A DNA stretch of 64,000 bases from Alphaproteobacteria bacterium MarineAlpha5_Bin9 (GCA_002937895.1 PTKV01000002.1:46902-110901), one strand, 5' to 3'; counted from the first letter of the stretch, positions 28,468-37,281 are shown. Made by a program: numbers and translations. The notes: generated from the letters alone by a model not told the origin.

Positions 28468-28505
28468 TAGTTGAATTTTTATTCAACCTTGCCTAACTAT
28501 CAACG

Positions 28506-29852
28506 ATGGTAAAAAATTTTAGATATGAGATATTAATTTTTTCGATTTTATTTTTATATATTTTTATTTTTTATAATTTGGAACTTGGTTTTAACAATTA
28601 TTTTTTATATTTTAAAGATATTTTTCAACAAATTTATTTAAAAAAATTCTTTATAAACATAACCGCTCTTGGAAATTCGTTATGGTATTTCTTATTTTCA
28701 ATTTTTTTATTAATAATTTTTTATTTTTTAAAAAAAAATAAAAAATTTATTACCTATAAAGTTTTATTTCAACAAACATTTGATTCTGGACTTTTGTTGT
28801 TTTTTTCTGTTTTATTTTCTGGAGTTTTAGCTCAAATCTTTAAACATGTTTTGGGAAGGCCAAGACCAAACACTGGCAATTTAGAAAATGATTTTTCTTT
28901 AAATTTTTTCACTCTTGATTCTAACTTTCACTCATTCCCCTCTGGACATGCTACAACTGCATTTGTTGTAGGTTTGGTGTTTGCTCTCTTTTTTCCAAAA
29001 ATAAAATATTTAATATATTTTTTAGCAAGTATTGTCGCCTTTAGTCGTGTGGTTGTTGGGGCCCACTTCATAACAGATATAATTGGTGGCGGGGTTGTTG
29101 CTTTTGTTGGATTCAAATTATCAAAAATTTTTTTAGAAAAGTTTTTTAAAATTTATACTAAAAATAAATTCGTAAAGATTGAAAATAAAATGTTTTTGGT
29201 TTTAGTTTGTTTTTTCTTTATTTCTGTTTTTGTTACTGTTGGCCCCGATATAGACATATTCATAAGTGGTGTTTTTTATTTAGGAAACAATCAATTTGCA
29301 ATACAAAGCTATGATATAGTTAGTGTTTTTTTTAGGAAAATTATAATTGGATTAATAATAATTTATTTGTTTTTTCTTCCTGTGGTCTCTTTGTTTGTGC
29401 CGGTAGAAAAACTATTTTTTGGTCATAAATTTAATTGGAATCAAATAATATATATTTGGATTTCGTTTATTTTTATTTTAGGTTTTTTTATCAATATTGT
29501 TTTAAAAGGCATGTGGGGCAGAGCAAGACCTAACGAAATATTTGAATTCGGTGGTGGCGACATTTTTACACCATGGTTTAAAATTTCCAATCATTGTGCA
29601 ACAAACTGTTCATTTGTTTCTGGCGACTCTGCTGTTGGTTTTTCAATAATAGTTTTTTTCCTTTTGATGAAGAAAGGTGTATATTTATGGGCATCCATTT
29701 TTTTAGGAGTAACTATTGGAATAATAAGAATTCTTGAGGGGGGTCACTTTTTTAGTGATGTGTTATTTTCTGGAATTTTTGTTTTAATTCTAAACTATGT
29801 TTTGTATTATTATTATGATCTAAGGTTTAATGGACAAAAATTTAAAAATTAG
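28506..29852 (+). CDS. Membrane protein with two tandem PAP2 phosphatase domains
   Basis: Polytopic inner-membrane protein of 448 residues with two complete type-2 phosphatidic-acid phosphatase modules. Module 1: KHVLGRPRP (113-121), PSGH (145-148), SRVVVGAHFITD (180-191), fully canonical. Module 2: KGMWGRARP (334-342), VSGD (371-374, Asp in place of the motif-2 His), RILEGGHFFSD (408-418). Motif 1 to 3 residues face the periplasm in the family. Module 2 resembles LpxE-like lipid A phosphatases and undecaprenyl-phosphate phosphatases. The downstream glycosyltransferase overlaps its 3' end by 23 bp, suggesting joint work on a lipid-linked sugar or lipid A. Substrate unknown. Confidence 0.88.
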   Translation: MVKNFRYEILIFSILFLYIFIFYNLELGFNNYFLYFKDIFQQIYLKKFFINITALGNSLWYFLFSIFLLIIFYFLKKNKKFITYKVLFQQTFDSGLLLFFSVLFSGVLAQIFKHVLGRPRPNTGNLENDFSLNFFTLDSNFHSFPSGHATTAFVVGLVFALFFPKIKYLIYFLASIVAFSRVVVGAHFITDIIGGGVVAFVGFKLSKIFLEKFFKIYTKNKFVKIENKMFLVLVCFFFISVFVTVGPDIDIFISGVFYLGNNQFAIQSYDIVSVFFRKIIIGLIIIYLFFLPVVSLFVPVEKLFFGHKFNWNQIIYIWISFIFILGFFINIVLKGMWGRARPNEIFEFGGGDIFTPWFKISNHCATNCSFVSGDSAVGFSIIVFFLLMKKGVYLWASIFLGVTIGIIRILEGGHFFSDVLFSGIFVLILNYVLYYYYDLRFNGQKFKN

Positions 29853-31224
29853 TTTTTTTTTATGCCTTATAATTTTGTTTTCAAAATTAATCGCAATTTA
29901 TTTTACCAATTTTGGTTTATATGGTGACGAGGCTCAATATTGGCTCTGGTCACTTAGTCCTTCTTTAGGGTATTTTTCAAAACCACCATTTCTTTCCTGG
30001 TTTTTGAGTTTATATGTTTTTATATTTGGAAGTTCATTTTTTGCATTAAAATTAATTCCGGTTTTTAGTTATTGTGTCACTTCATATGTTATTTTTCTTA
30101 TAGGCAAAAAGCTTTATGACATAAAAACTGGTATAGCTTGTGCGCTATCTTTCTTTGTTTTGCCGGCTGTTTCGGTTTCTTCTTTTATAATTAGCACAGA
30201 CATTATGCTAATTATGTTTTGGTCGTTGGGTTTGTTGCAATTAATTAAAACAAAAGAGCATCCTAGTTATTTAAACTTTACTGTTCTTGGTGTGATTTTG
30301 GGCCTTTGTTTTCTATCTAAATATGCAGCAATTTATTTTGTTATAAGTATGTTTTGTTTAATGATTTTTGAAAAAAAATATAGAGATGTGTTTTTTAAAT
30401 CAAAAACAAAGTTATTTTATTTCTTTTTGGTTGTTTTTTTAATATGCTCTCCAAATATTTTTTGGAACCATTATAATGGTTGGATAACAATTGGTCACAC
30501 GGCTGAAAACGCCTCTTTGAACAACATAAATATAGACATCTATAGAGCGATTGAATTTCTTTTAACTCAAATAGTTATGTTGGGTCCTTTGATCTTTTTT
30601 TCTTTTCTTCTTTATATAAAAAAATTTAAAGATGATAATTTAATATTTTTATTATCTTTTTCTATGCCGGCAATTGTAATTGTAACCATAGAAAGCCTGT
30701 TGGTGCGTGCACACGCTAATTGGGCAGCTGTTTCACTTGTCTCTTTATCGATATTTGTTGTTGCGGTGGTTTATAAAAACAATAAAACTTTGTTATATTT
30801 TAACAATCTAATAAGTGGGTTTTTCGTTTTAATTTTTTTTATTTTAATTGGATTTAGTTCAAACATTAAAATTTTTGATAGAATTAACTACACTGATAAA
30901 ATAAAAAGTGTTTTAGAAGAAGTTAATGAAAAAGGAATTAAAAACTTGGTTATTGAGGATAGATTACTTTTTGCTAACCTTAAATATATATATAAAAATG
31001 AAAATATGAATATCTATACTCCCTATAAGCCGCTAACAAAAATTAAACACCACTTTCAAATATCCGACGCTCTTCCAAAAAACTTCAGTAGTAATTTTAT
31101 TTTAATTGGTAACAAAGGATCAATAAACTATCTAAACAATAAAAAAAGTTTTGTTTTGAAAAATGAATCTAATTTTAAATTTACTAGCCAACAAGTAAAG
31201 TTTTATGAGGTTTTGTTTGACTAA
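29830..31224 (+). CDS. GT39/GT83-type integral-membrane glycosyltransferase (ArnT-like)
   Basis: Polyprenyl-phosphate-sugar-dependent glycosyltransferase of the PMT_2/ArnT class, 464 residues. The hallmark periplasmic loop acid pair is D33-E34 in YGDEAQYWLWSLSP, followed by GYFSKPPFLSW as in the family; about ten or more membrane segments follow, then a C-terminal soluble tail of about 120 residues. It overlaps the PAP2 gene by 23 bp and the DUF3108 gene by 20 bp, giving a tight three-gene envelope operon. Candidate acceptors are lipid A, O-antigen or a protein; none can be chosen from sequence. Confidence 0.85.
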   Translation: MDKNLKISFFLCLIILFSKLIAIYFTNFGLYGDEAQYWLWSLSPSLGYFSKPPFLSWFLSLYVFIFGSSFFALKLIPVFSYCVTSYVIFLIGKKLYDIKTGIACALSFFVLPAVSVSSFIISTDIMLIMFWSLGLLQLIKTKEHPSYLNFTVLGVILGLCFLSKYAAIYFVISMFCLMIFEKKYRDVFFKSKTKLFYFFLVVFLICSPNIFWNHYNGWITIGHTAENASLNNINIDIYRAIEFLLTQIVMLGPLIFFSFLLYIKKFKDDNLIFLLSFSMPAIVIVTIESLLVRAHANWAAVSLVSLSIFVVAVVYKNNKTLLYFNNLISGFFVLIFFILIGFSSNIKIFDRINYTDKIKSVLEEVNEKGIKNLVIEDRLLFANLKYIYKNENMNIYTPYKPLTKIKHHFQISDALPKNFSSNFILIGNKGSINYLNNKKSFVLKNESNFKFTSQQVKFYEVLFD

Positions 31225-31876
31225 AACTATAGTTTATATTTTTTTAATCTTTATGTCTGGCTTTTCAAGGGCTGCGGAAGTTCAAAATATTTATAAAATA
31301 GAATTTGGCTCAATAGACATAGGAACAATGATATGGACATTAAACAATGATCAAGAAAAATATATAAGTAAAATTATATTAAAAGATAGGGGGTTGTTGT
31401 CTGTTTTGTATAGATTTTCAGGTGAATATTTATCGGTTGGTTATTTAGAGAAAAACAAGTTTATTTCTTCAAGTTACTCTCAAAAATGGCAGACTAAAAA
31501 AAAAGAAAAGGTGGTAAAAATATTATTTGAAGATAAAAAAACAATTAATATTATCCTAAAACCTAGAGAAACCGAAAAATTAAGAATAGACTTTACTAAC
31601 TTTGAAAAAACCACAGATCCAATTTCTTCAATGCTAAACATATTTTTCTCAAATGAAAATAACTTTACAACCATTGATGGAAGAAGGGTTTATAAAATGA
31701 AAAAAGTTAAAAATAAAATATTAATAAATGATTATTATAACCTGTGGGCGGATCACAGCAGAAAAGACCTTGAATATATAGTTATAGAAAGAGGCAAAAA
31801 TAAAATTGGTTTTCCAGAAAGGTTTAAGATCAAAAACAAGGGTTTGGTTTTTAGTTTAAAAAAAATTAATTCTTAG
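31205..31876 (+). CDS. DUF3108-like exported protein
   Basis: Exported protein of 223 residues with signal peptide (about 1-23, ending SRAAE). EVQNIYKIEFGSIDIGTM, LSVLYRFSGEYLSVGYL and the DPISSMLNIFF segment correspond to the beta-rich DUF3108 pattern seen in periplasmic proteins of Proteobacteria. Function unknown. Overlaps the glycosyltransferase by 20 bp, so it is probably translated with it. Its 3' end overlaps the convergent smr gene by 11 bp. Confidence 0.65.
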   Translation: MRFCLTKTIVYIFLIFMSGFSRAAEVQNIYKIEFGSIDIGTMIWTLNNDQEKYISKIILKDRGLLSVLYRFSGEYLSVGYLEKNKFISSSYSQKWQTKKKEKVVKILFEDKKTINIILKPRETEKLRIDFTNFEKTTDPISSMLNIFFSNENNFTTIDGRRVYKMKKVKNKILINDYYNLWADHSRKDLEYIVIERGKNKIGFPERFKIKNKGLVFSLKKINS

Positions 31877-32378
31877 ATTTTCTTAAAACCACTATGCAGG
31901 CGCCCTCTCCACCTAGGTTTGTTGGTGCGGGTGAAACACTAAGTATTTTATTTGAAACCGCGCTCTCCTCAACCCAGTGCCTGAGTTCGTTCTTAATCTT
32001 TCCATAATATAATTTTGGCATCTCGTGGTTTTTTGTATTGCGCATTCCCTTTCCTGTTATAAACAAAATATTTCTTTTTTTTAAGAGTTGGCAGTTTTGA
32101 ATTGTTTGTAAAAAACAATCTTTAGCTTCGTTTAAATTCATTCCATGAAAATCTACTTTGAAATCTATCTTTTTGTATTTTTTATTAATGTGGCTGTTTA
32201 TTTCTGGCCTTAGTTTGTTGTTAACCTTGGGACTGTTTGAGTTTTCTATTTTTTTTAGTGGTGTTTTTAATATCTGTATATCATTCATTTTTTTATTTTC
32301 TTTAAACTTGGTTGTTTTTTTGTTTTTTAATGGTTTTGTGTTTCCAATAGATCTTAAAAAAACATCTTCTTTTTTCAT
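31866..32378 (-). CDS. Smr-domain protein
   Basis: Small MutS-related (Smr) domain protein, possibly a nuclease, 170 residues. The N-terminal 70 are Lys-rich and disordered; the Smr domain follows with DFHGMNLNEA (76-85), NILFITGKGMRN (103-114) and a C-terminal GGEGACIVVLRK. In alphaproteobacteria an Smr gene commonly lies near mltA and timA, and here it lies 1 bp after a lysozyme gene. DNA or RNA substrate is not determined. Confidence 0.88.
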   Translation of the reverse strand: MKKEDVFLRSIGNTKPLKNKKTTKFKENKKMNDIQILKTPLKKIENSNSPKVNNKLRPEINSHINKKYKKIDFKVDFHGMNLNEAKDCFLQTIQNCQLLKKRNILFITGKGMRNTKNHEMPKLYYGKIKNELRHWVEESAVSNKILSVSPAPTNLGGEGACIVVLRKSKN

Positions 32379-32379
32379 A

Positions 32380-32823
32380 CTAATAAATTAATGTAGAAAT
32401 TAATTTTTCTACTCTTTTTGGTGTTTGTTTGTACCACTTGCTTTTTATCATTTCTAAAGATGCTAGGTGGGGTTTGTTTTTAAGTATAAAATAATTAAAC
32501 TTCTTGAATTTAACAAAGTTTTTTATTCCAAGCTGGAAGATCATTTCTATAATTACCTCTTCGAACTTTCTTGGAATTTTTTTTCTTTTAAAAATCTTGT
32601 AATAATTTTTTACAGCAATAGAAAAATCTTTTTCAAAAAGTTTTAAAAGGTGTTTTTTTGAATATTTTTTTTTATTTTTAAATTTTTCTTTATTTTTTAT
32701 CAGGTGTCCATATCCAATTGTTTTGTTTCCAAGAATATCTTTATAAACAGTTCTGCTAAAACCTTCATTTTTTCTTATTCTATAAGATAGGTTTCTATAA
32801 TTTTTCAAAATTAGGTTGAGCAA
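32380..32823 (-). CDS. GH24-type lysozyme (muramidase) at the usual mltA position
   Basis: A 147-residue protein with the T4-lysozyme active-site pattern: KNEGFSRTVYKDILGN then KTIGYGHLI, giving Glu20, Asp29 and Thr35 in the same spacing as T4 E11-D20-T26. The C-terminal helical part includes EMIFQLGIKNFVKFKKF. It is very Lys-rich and has no recognisable signal peptide, so export would need a holin, SAR or lysis route or a non-standard path. Position between smr and timA is where I would expect the transglycosylase MltA, hence a possible replacement. No phage genes flank it. Confidence 0.8.
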   Translation of the reverse strand: MLNLILKNYRNLSYRIRKNEGFSRTVYKDILGNKTIGYGHLIKNKEKFKNKKKYSKKHLLKLFEKDFSIAVKNYYKIFKRKKIPRKFEEVIIEMIFQLGIKNFVKFKKFNYFILKNKPHLASLEMIKSKWYKQTPKRVEKLISTLIY

Positions 32824-33401
32824 AGATACCAGTTAGGGTTTTTTGAGTTAATTTCTTTTTCGAAAGACCAGGTGTCTTCTTTTTTTATTATTGTTGATTC
32901 GTCATCGTTTTTAAATTGTTCGCTTATAAAAAGAACTTTAATTATGATTTTTGTTTTTTCTACTACTACAGATTCTATTTTTTCAATGCTTAAAGAAAAT
33001 ATTTGAAAATCAGGATTGTTGTTTTTGTTTTTTATTTCATTTTCAAAAACATTATAAACACTTGGTGTTAAAAGGTTTTTAAGCGTTAGAAGATCTCCTT
33101 TGTTGTATGAGTTAATAATGGTTTCAAAGGCAAACTTAGCCCCTTGAAGAAAGTTTTTATGATCAAAGTTTTCTATTAATTTGTAGGCTTTTTCTAAAGC
33201 AATAAATTTTTCTTCTAATGCTGGTGGTGAAATGTTTATGGGTTGTTGAACGTTTTTATTTTTTCCATAGTTGTTTTTTTCTGCTGCTTGTTTTTCAAAG
33301 CCAGATCTTTTTCCAAGAACGCTCCTGAGTCTAAAAATTAAAAAGGCTGCAATTCCGGCAAAAATTATTATGTCATAAAATTGAAGGTCTCCGTAATTCA
33401 T
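32811..33401 (-). CDS. TimA/Tim44-like domain protein
   Basis: Membrane-anchored protein of 196 residues related to mitochondrial Tim44 C-terminal domains. One N-terminal membrane segment (about 10-24, FYDIIIFAGIAAFLIFRLR) is followed by a charged linker and the Tim44-like domain (about 60-196; EDTWSFEKEINSKNPNWYL at the end). Alphaproteobacterial TimA is proposed as ancestor of the mitochondrial import component. Overlaps the lysozyme gene start by 13 bp. The 57-bp upstream region contains a TATAAT-like box on this strand. Confidence 0.85.
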   Translation of the reverse strand: MNYGDLQFYDIIIFAGIAAFLIFRLRSVLGKRSGFEKQAAEKNNYGKNKNVQQPINISPPALEEKFIALEKAYKLIENFDHKNFLQGAKFAFETIINSYNKGDLLTLKNLLTPSVYNVFENEIKNKNNNPDFQIFSLSIEKIESVVVEKTKIIIKVLFISEQFKNDDESTIIKKEDTWSFEKEINSKNPNWYLCST

Positions 33402-33458
33402 AGTTTTTTATATCTCCTAATTTTTTTTATTCAAGATTATACTATACATAAAAAAACA

Positions 33459-34490
33459 TTATTTTTTTTCAAACAAAAAATTAAATTTTTTTAATACATC
33501 TTCTACACCAACCCTTAGCATAAGGCTCTTGTCCTTTATCACCCTCCCCCTGCTGTCTAAAAGCCTGTCCGTTTTTGTCGATATTTCCCCAGTTTTTGAA
33601 ACTACCGGATATATTAACTCAGAGTGACTAAGAGATCTCGTTGCTCCAAATATGCCAATAGATTTTGTATTAAGAGCTGCTGCAAGGTTTAACAAACCAT
33701 TATCATTTCCAATATAAAAATCAGCCAACCTCAACAAACACGCAACGTCCTCTATCAACAAGTAAGAAAGGTTGTTTGCTTCCTTAATATTTGTATTTTT
33801 TAAGATCTCTTCTGCATATTTAATGTTTTTTGGAGAGGCCACTAAAACATTATATATGTTTTTATGTTGGTGGTTTATTTTTTTTATCAGTTCTACATAT
33901 CGCTCTTGGGGCCAGGATTTCCACATCTCCCCAGAATCAACGCCGTAAACTATTATTGTTTTTTTTGTTTGTCCTGAGAAAAGGTTTTTTGTTTTTTTTA
34001 AAAGATCTTGATCAATATTAATTGATGGTGGAGTATAATTTATGGGTATGTTTATTGTTTTAAAAAATTTAACCCCCCTTTCAATATAATGTAAAAAAAG
34101 ATCTTTTTTTGATAAACGGCTTTTGTTTGTTATATAGAAGTTTTGTGCCCCAACCCCATAACCATAAATTTTTTTAATTCCTGAAATTTTTGCTGCTATG
34201 GCAGGTCTTGAAATTTTATCAAGTATCCAAACTTCTTTGATTTTTTGTTGTTTAAAAAAATTTTTAATCTTTAATACTTCTAAAAAGTAGTTTGTTGTTC
34301 CTTTTTTAAACTCATTATAAAATATGTCTTTGATGTATGTTTCATTTTTTAAAAGCTGTTTTGATCTGGTTGAAGATCTTGTTATGAGGTATACTTTTTG
34401 TTTTGTGTGGCTAGAGATGTGTTTAAAAAAAGGAAGGTGCCAAATAAGGTCCCCAAGTTTGCCGGATGGATAAACAACACATATGCTCAT
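33459..34490 (-). CDS. GT9-family glycosyltransferase (ADP-heptose:LPS heptosyltransferase-like)
   Basis: Cytoplasmic GT-B fold enzyme of the WaaC/WaaF type, 343 residues. N-terminal PSGKLGDLIWHLPFFKHI (family GDxxxxLP), then YGVDSGEMWKSWPQERYVEL (the WP..ra motif) and, in the C-terminal lobe, DFYIGNDNGLLNLAAALN with the nucleotide-sugar DxGxxH-like site. Likely adds a heptose or related sugar to LPS core. It lies between timA and dnaQ, where Caulobacter has secB; no secB is seen in this window. Confidence 0.85.
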   Translation of the reverse strand: MSICVVYPSGKLGDLIWHLPFFKHISSHTKQKVYLITRSSTRSKQLLKNETYIKDIFYNEFKKGTTNYFLEVLKIKNFFKQQKIKEVWILDKISRPAIAAKISGIKKIYGYGVGAQNFYITNKSRLSKKDLFLHYIERGVKFFKTINIPINYTPPSINIDQDLLKKTKNLFSGQTKKTIIVYGVDSGEMWKSWPQERYVELIKKINHQHKNIYNVLVASPKNIKYAEEILKNTNIKEANNLSYLLIEDVACLLRLADFYIGNDNGLLNLAAALNTKSIGIFGATRSLSHSELIYPVVSKTGEISTKTDRLLDSRGRVIKDKSLMLRVGVEDVLKKFNFLFEKK

Positions 34491-34499
34491 AGTTGGTTA

Positions 34500-35180
34500 T
34501 TAGTAATTAATTTTTTTCCAAATCGAGTTATTAATTTTGCCAACAAAAGCTTTGTGATTATCAATGGTTTCTTTAGAAAGTTTAATTTGGGTGTTTTTGT
34601 GTTTACCAAAATCTTTTTTTTCATTTGGTTTGTCGGGGGTGTTTTTAGATTTCTGAAGATCTAGTTTTTTTTGTCTTCCTCCTAAAAGCTCAATATAAAC
34701 CTCTGAAAGCAGTTCACAGTCTAGCAATGCGCCATGAAATTTCCGTGCCGAGGTGTCTATGGAAAACCGCTTACATAAATAATCAAGACTTGCGCTTCTA
34801 GTATCAAGTTTTTTTCTGGCAAACGACACGGTGTCTAGAACTTTATTTTTTATTTTTGAAAGCCCGCTTATTACTAGTTCATTGTTAATAAAGTTTAGGT
34901 CAAAATCTGCATTATGAATTACAAGCAGATCATCTCCAATAAAAGCTAAAAGGTTTTTGGCCTGTTTTTCAAAAGGGGGAAATTTTTTTAAAAAAGCATT
35001 TGTAAGACCGTGGACCCTCGATGCCTGTTCATCTATTTTTTTTTCTGTTGAGCAATAAAATTGTAAAGTTTTTCCTGTTGGAATGTGGTTGAAAAGCTCA
35101 ATGCAGGCTACTTCTATTACCCTGTCTCCCCTTTTAAAATCTAATCCGGTTGTTTCAGTGTCTAATATTATTTCTCTCAT
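34500..35180 (-). CDS. dnaQ: DNA polymerase III epsilon subunit (3'-5' exonuclease)
   Basis: Proofreading subunit of the replicative polymerase. 226 residues with the DEDDh exonuclease motifs: ILDTETTGLD (ExoI), IHNADFDLNFI (ExoII) and KFHGALLDCELL (ExoIII with His). The C-terminal ~50 residues are a lysine-rich tether expected to bind the alpha subunit. It overlaps the end of coaE by 26 bp; order maf-aroE-coaE-dnaQ is the alphaproteobacterial origin-flank cluster. Confidence 0.95.
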   Translation of the reverse strand: MREIILDTETTGLDFKRGDRVIEVACIELFNHIPTGKTLQFYCSTEKKIDEQASRVHGLTNAFLKKFPPFEKQAKNLLAFIGDDLLVIHNADFDLNFINNELVISGLSKIKNKVLDTVSFARKKLDTRSASLDYLCKRFSIDTSARKFHGALLDCELLSEVYIELLGGRQKKLDLQKSKNTPDKPNEKKDFGKHKNTQIKLSKETIDNHKAFVGKINNSIWKKINY

Positions 35181-35781
35181 GAAGCCTTTTTTTGTTTATT
35201 TTTTTAATTGCCTCAAAAATATCGATTTTTGTCCTGGTAATGCTTTTTGAGGTATTAAAAACATAGTTAGCTTTTTTTATTTTGGTTTTATCAGGAAGTT
35301 GAATTTTTGTTATCCTCTCGAAATTTTTAATATTCATCCCCCTTCTTGATAACGCCCTTTTTTTTCTTATTTTTATAGGACAAAATAGTAAGAAAGTATA
35401 GTCACACAAATAATCTAATTTTTTTTCAAAAAGCAAGGGTATGTCCAAAAACACCATTTTTTTTCTTTGTTTTCTTTGCTTCTTTAAAAATCTGTTTCTT
35501 GAAACTTCAATTTTCATGTGCATGTGTTGTTCAAGCTTATAAAGTATTGTTTTGTTTTTAAACACAATGTTGCTAATTTTTTTTCTGTCAATTTTTCTTC
35601 TTTTTATAGCCCGCTTAAGACCTATTTTTTTTAAAAAAAACAAAAGGCTGTCTGATGGTTTTTGATAGATTCTTTTAACACAAAGATCAGAATCATGTAC
35701 TGGTATATTTTTTTTTCTGATTAGTTTTATTATTGTAGATTTTCCACTAGCAATTCCTCCGGTAAGGCCAACTACTATCAT
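35155..35781 (-). CDS. coaE: Dephospho-CoA kinase
   Basis: Last step of coenzyme A synthesis. 208 residues, P-loop GLTGGIASGKST (5-16), DSDLCVKRIY with the substrate Asp, and FLDIPLLFEKKLD as the lid-adjacent DVPLLFE motif. A lysine-rich protein with a calculated high pI by inspection. Overlaps aroE start region by 4 bp and dnaQ by 26 bp. Confidence 0.95.
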   Translation of the reverse strand: MIVVGLTGGIASGKSTIIKLIRKKNIPVHDSDLCVKRIYQKPSDSLLFFLKKIGLKRAIKRRKIDRKKISNIVFKNKTILYKLEQHMHMKIEVSRNRFLKKQRKQRKKMVFLDIPLLFEKKLDYLCDYTFLLFCPIKIRKKRALSRRGMNIKNFERITKIQLPDKTKIKKANYVFNTSKSITRTKIDIFEAIKKINKKRLHERNNIRH

Positions 35782-36596
35782 TTTATTTTTTTTTCTAATA
35801 ATGTGAAAAGTTCTTGATCGGCTTCTGGCAAAAAACCATACCAGAGTTTAAAGCTTTCTGCAGCTTGAAAGACAAGCATGTCAATTCCATATATCTTTTT
35901 ATTACTGCTGTTAAAAGACTTTAAAAAATCTGTTTCTTTTGGTGAATAAACTATATCAACTATAGTTTTGTTTGATGGAAGTTTGTTTTTGTTAAAACCT
36001 TTTAAACAATTTATTGGAATGGTGTTTATAATAAGAGACACGTCATTCAGGTGTTTTGTAAGATCGTTTAACGACAATAAGGTTATTTTGTTGTCTTCGA
36101 GCAGCCCCCTTTTTTCTAAGTTGGTTCTATTAAAAATATAAACTGATTGTAAATCAGTTTTTAATAATCCGTATAATATTGCTTTAGCGGCGCCTCCAAA
36201 CCCAATAATAGCAGCAGACTTGTTTTTGTTTGTTTCAAACCCAGCTCTGTTAAGTGTTTTTAAAAAACCTGTCCAATCCGTGTTTTGGCCAAAAATCTGC
36301 TCGTTTTTTATTGATACACAATTAACAGCGCCTATTGAAGCAGCGTCTGGATCTAAAGAATGCACAAAGTCTAACAAAAACTCCTTAAAAGGAATAGTAA
36401 CGTTAAAGCCACGTATGTTTTTGTTTTTGAGCTTTAAAAGAATTTCTTCTTTTGCTTTGTTTTTATTTGTTTCTAAAAAAGTATAATTACTTAAAATTTT
36501 ATATTTGGAAAACCAGTATTTAAAAATAGTTGGTGAAAGACTTTTACTAACATTGTCGCCTACAACAAAAGCATCTTTATTTTCTTTAAATGACAT
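35778..36596 (-). CDS. aroE: Shikimate dehydrogenase
   Basis: NADP-dependent reduction of 3-dehydroshikimate in aromatic amino-acid synthesis. 272 residues: shikimate-binding GDNVSKSLSPTIF, catalytic Lys in NVTIPFKEFLLDF, QNTDWTGFLKTL with the paired Asp, dinucleotide loop IIGFGGAAKAIL and C-terminal GIDMLVFQAAESFKLW with the Gln that binds substrate. Overlaps maf by 11 bp. Confidence 0.96.
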   Translation of the reverse strand: MSFKENKDAFVVGDNVSKSLSPTIFKYWFSKYKILSNYTFLETNKNKAKEEILLKLKNKNIRGFNVTIPFKEFLLDFVHSLDPDAASIGAVNCVSIKNEQIFGQNTDWTGFLKTLNRAGFETNKNKSAAIIGFGGAAKAILYGLLKTDLQSVYIFNRTNLEKRGLLEDNKITLLSLNDLTKHLNDVSLIINTIPINCLKGFNKNKLPSNKTIVDIVYSPKETDFLKSFNSSNKKIYGIDMLVFQAAESFKLWYGFLPEADQELFTLLEKKIK

Positions 36597-37179
36597 TTTT
36601 TTTGTTATTTGTTAGGGTTAAAAAATTTAAAAAGGGGAAAAGTGGGAAGCCCATAACATTAAAAAAATCACCTTCTATTTTTTCAATCAAGTTATTTTGA
36701 TTTTCGATTTTATAACAGCCTGCGGATTCTAAAACTCCTCTGCCGTGGATTTTTAAATATTTTTTTATTTCTTTTTTTTCTAAACATTTTATGAAGACTA
36801 ATGTTTTTTCACTAACCTTCCAAACAAGTTTTGAATCAAAATAAGCGGCTGCAGAAGATATAATCGTATGTTTTTTCCCAGAAAGCTTTTCTATTTTTGT
36901 ATAGGCCTCACTCATGTTTTTTGCTTTATCGATAACACTGCCTTCAAAATCAATTACTGTGTCAGATCCCACCACTATAATTTTTTTGTTCATTCTGCTA
37001 ATACTCTTGGCTTTTTCCATAGCCAGCCTTAATGATATTTTTTCTGGGTCTAAGCTTTTTTTCATAAGTTTTTTTTTGATTATTTCTTCATTACATCTGG
37101 GTTTTTTACAAATATATTGAAGCTTACAGTTATCTAAAATTTTTTTTCTAGATTTACTAGTTGATGCTAAAATAAACAT
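36586..37179 (-). CDS. maf: Maf-family nucleotide pyrophosphatase
   Basis: Hydrolyses non-canonical or canonical NTPs and is linked to septum inhibition in some bacteria. 197 residues: N-terminal LASTSKSRKKIL, the VVGSDTVIDFEG metal site, SGKKHTIISSAAAYF and C-terminal FFNVMGFPLFPF. Subtype (YhdE-like or YceF-like) is not certain. First gene on the reverse strand left of the long intergenic region, matching the Caulobacter maf position beside the origin. Confidence 0.94.
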   Translation of the reverse strand: MFILASTSKSRKKILDNCKLQYICKKPRCNEEIIKKKLMKKSLDPEKISLRLAMEKAKSISRMNKKIIVVGSDTVIDFEGSVIDKAKNMSEAYTKIEKLSGKKHTIISSAAAYFDSKLVWKVSEKTLVFIKCLEKKEIKKYLKIHGRGVLESAGCYKIENQNNLIEKIEGDFFNVMGFPLFPFLNFLTLTNNKKNVI

Positions 37180-37255
37180 TTAACCTATGATAAGTTTGTT
37201 GATAATTATAATACTTATTAACATTATTAATTTTTTTTGTTAATTGCCTTGTTTT

Positions 37256-37281
37256 TTATAAACTTTATTCATAGTTTATAA
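37256..37281. repeat. 9-bp inverted repeat flanking a DnaA-box-like sequence
   Basis: TTATAAACT (37256-37264) and AGTTTATAA (37273-37281) are exact reverse complements with an 8-base spacer, TTATTCAT, which with the next A forms the DnaA-box-like TTATTCATA. Such a dyad in the origin candidate may be a protein-binding or cruciform-forming element. Seen directly; function inferred. Confidence 0.5.

Noticed and set aside
28470..28487. GTTGAAT-TTTT-ATTCAAC stem-loop just after hslU
   Set aside because: The stem is nearly all A-T and no U-tract follows, so it is not a credible terminator; such hairpins are expected by chance in this composition.
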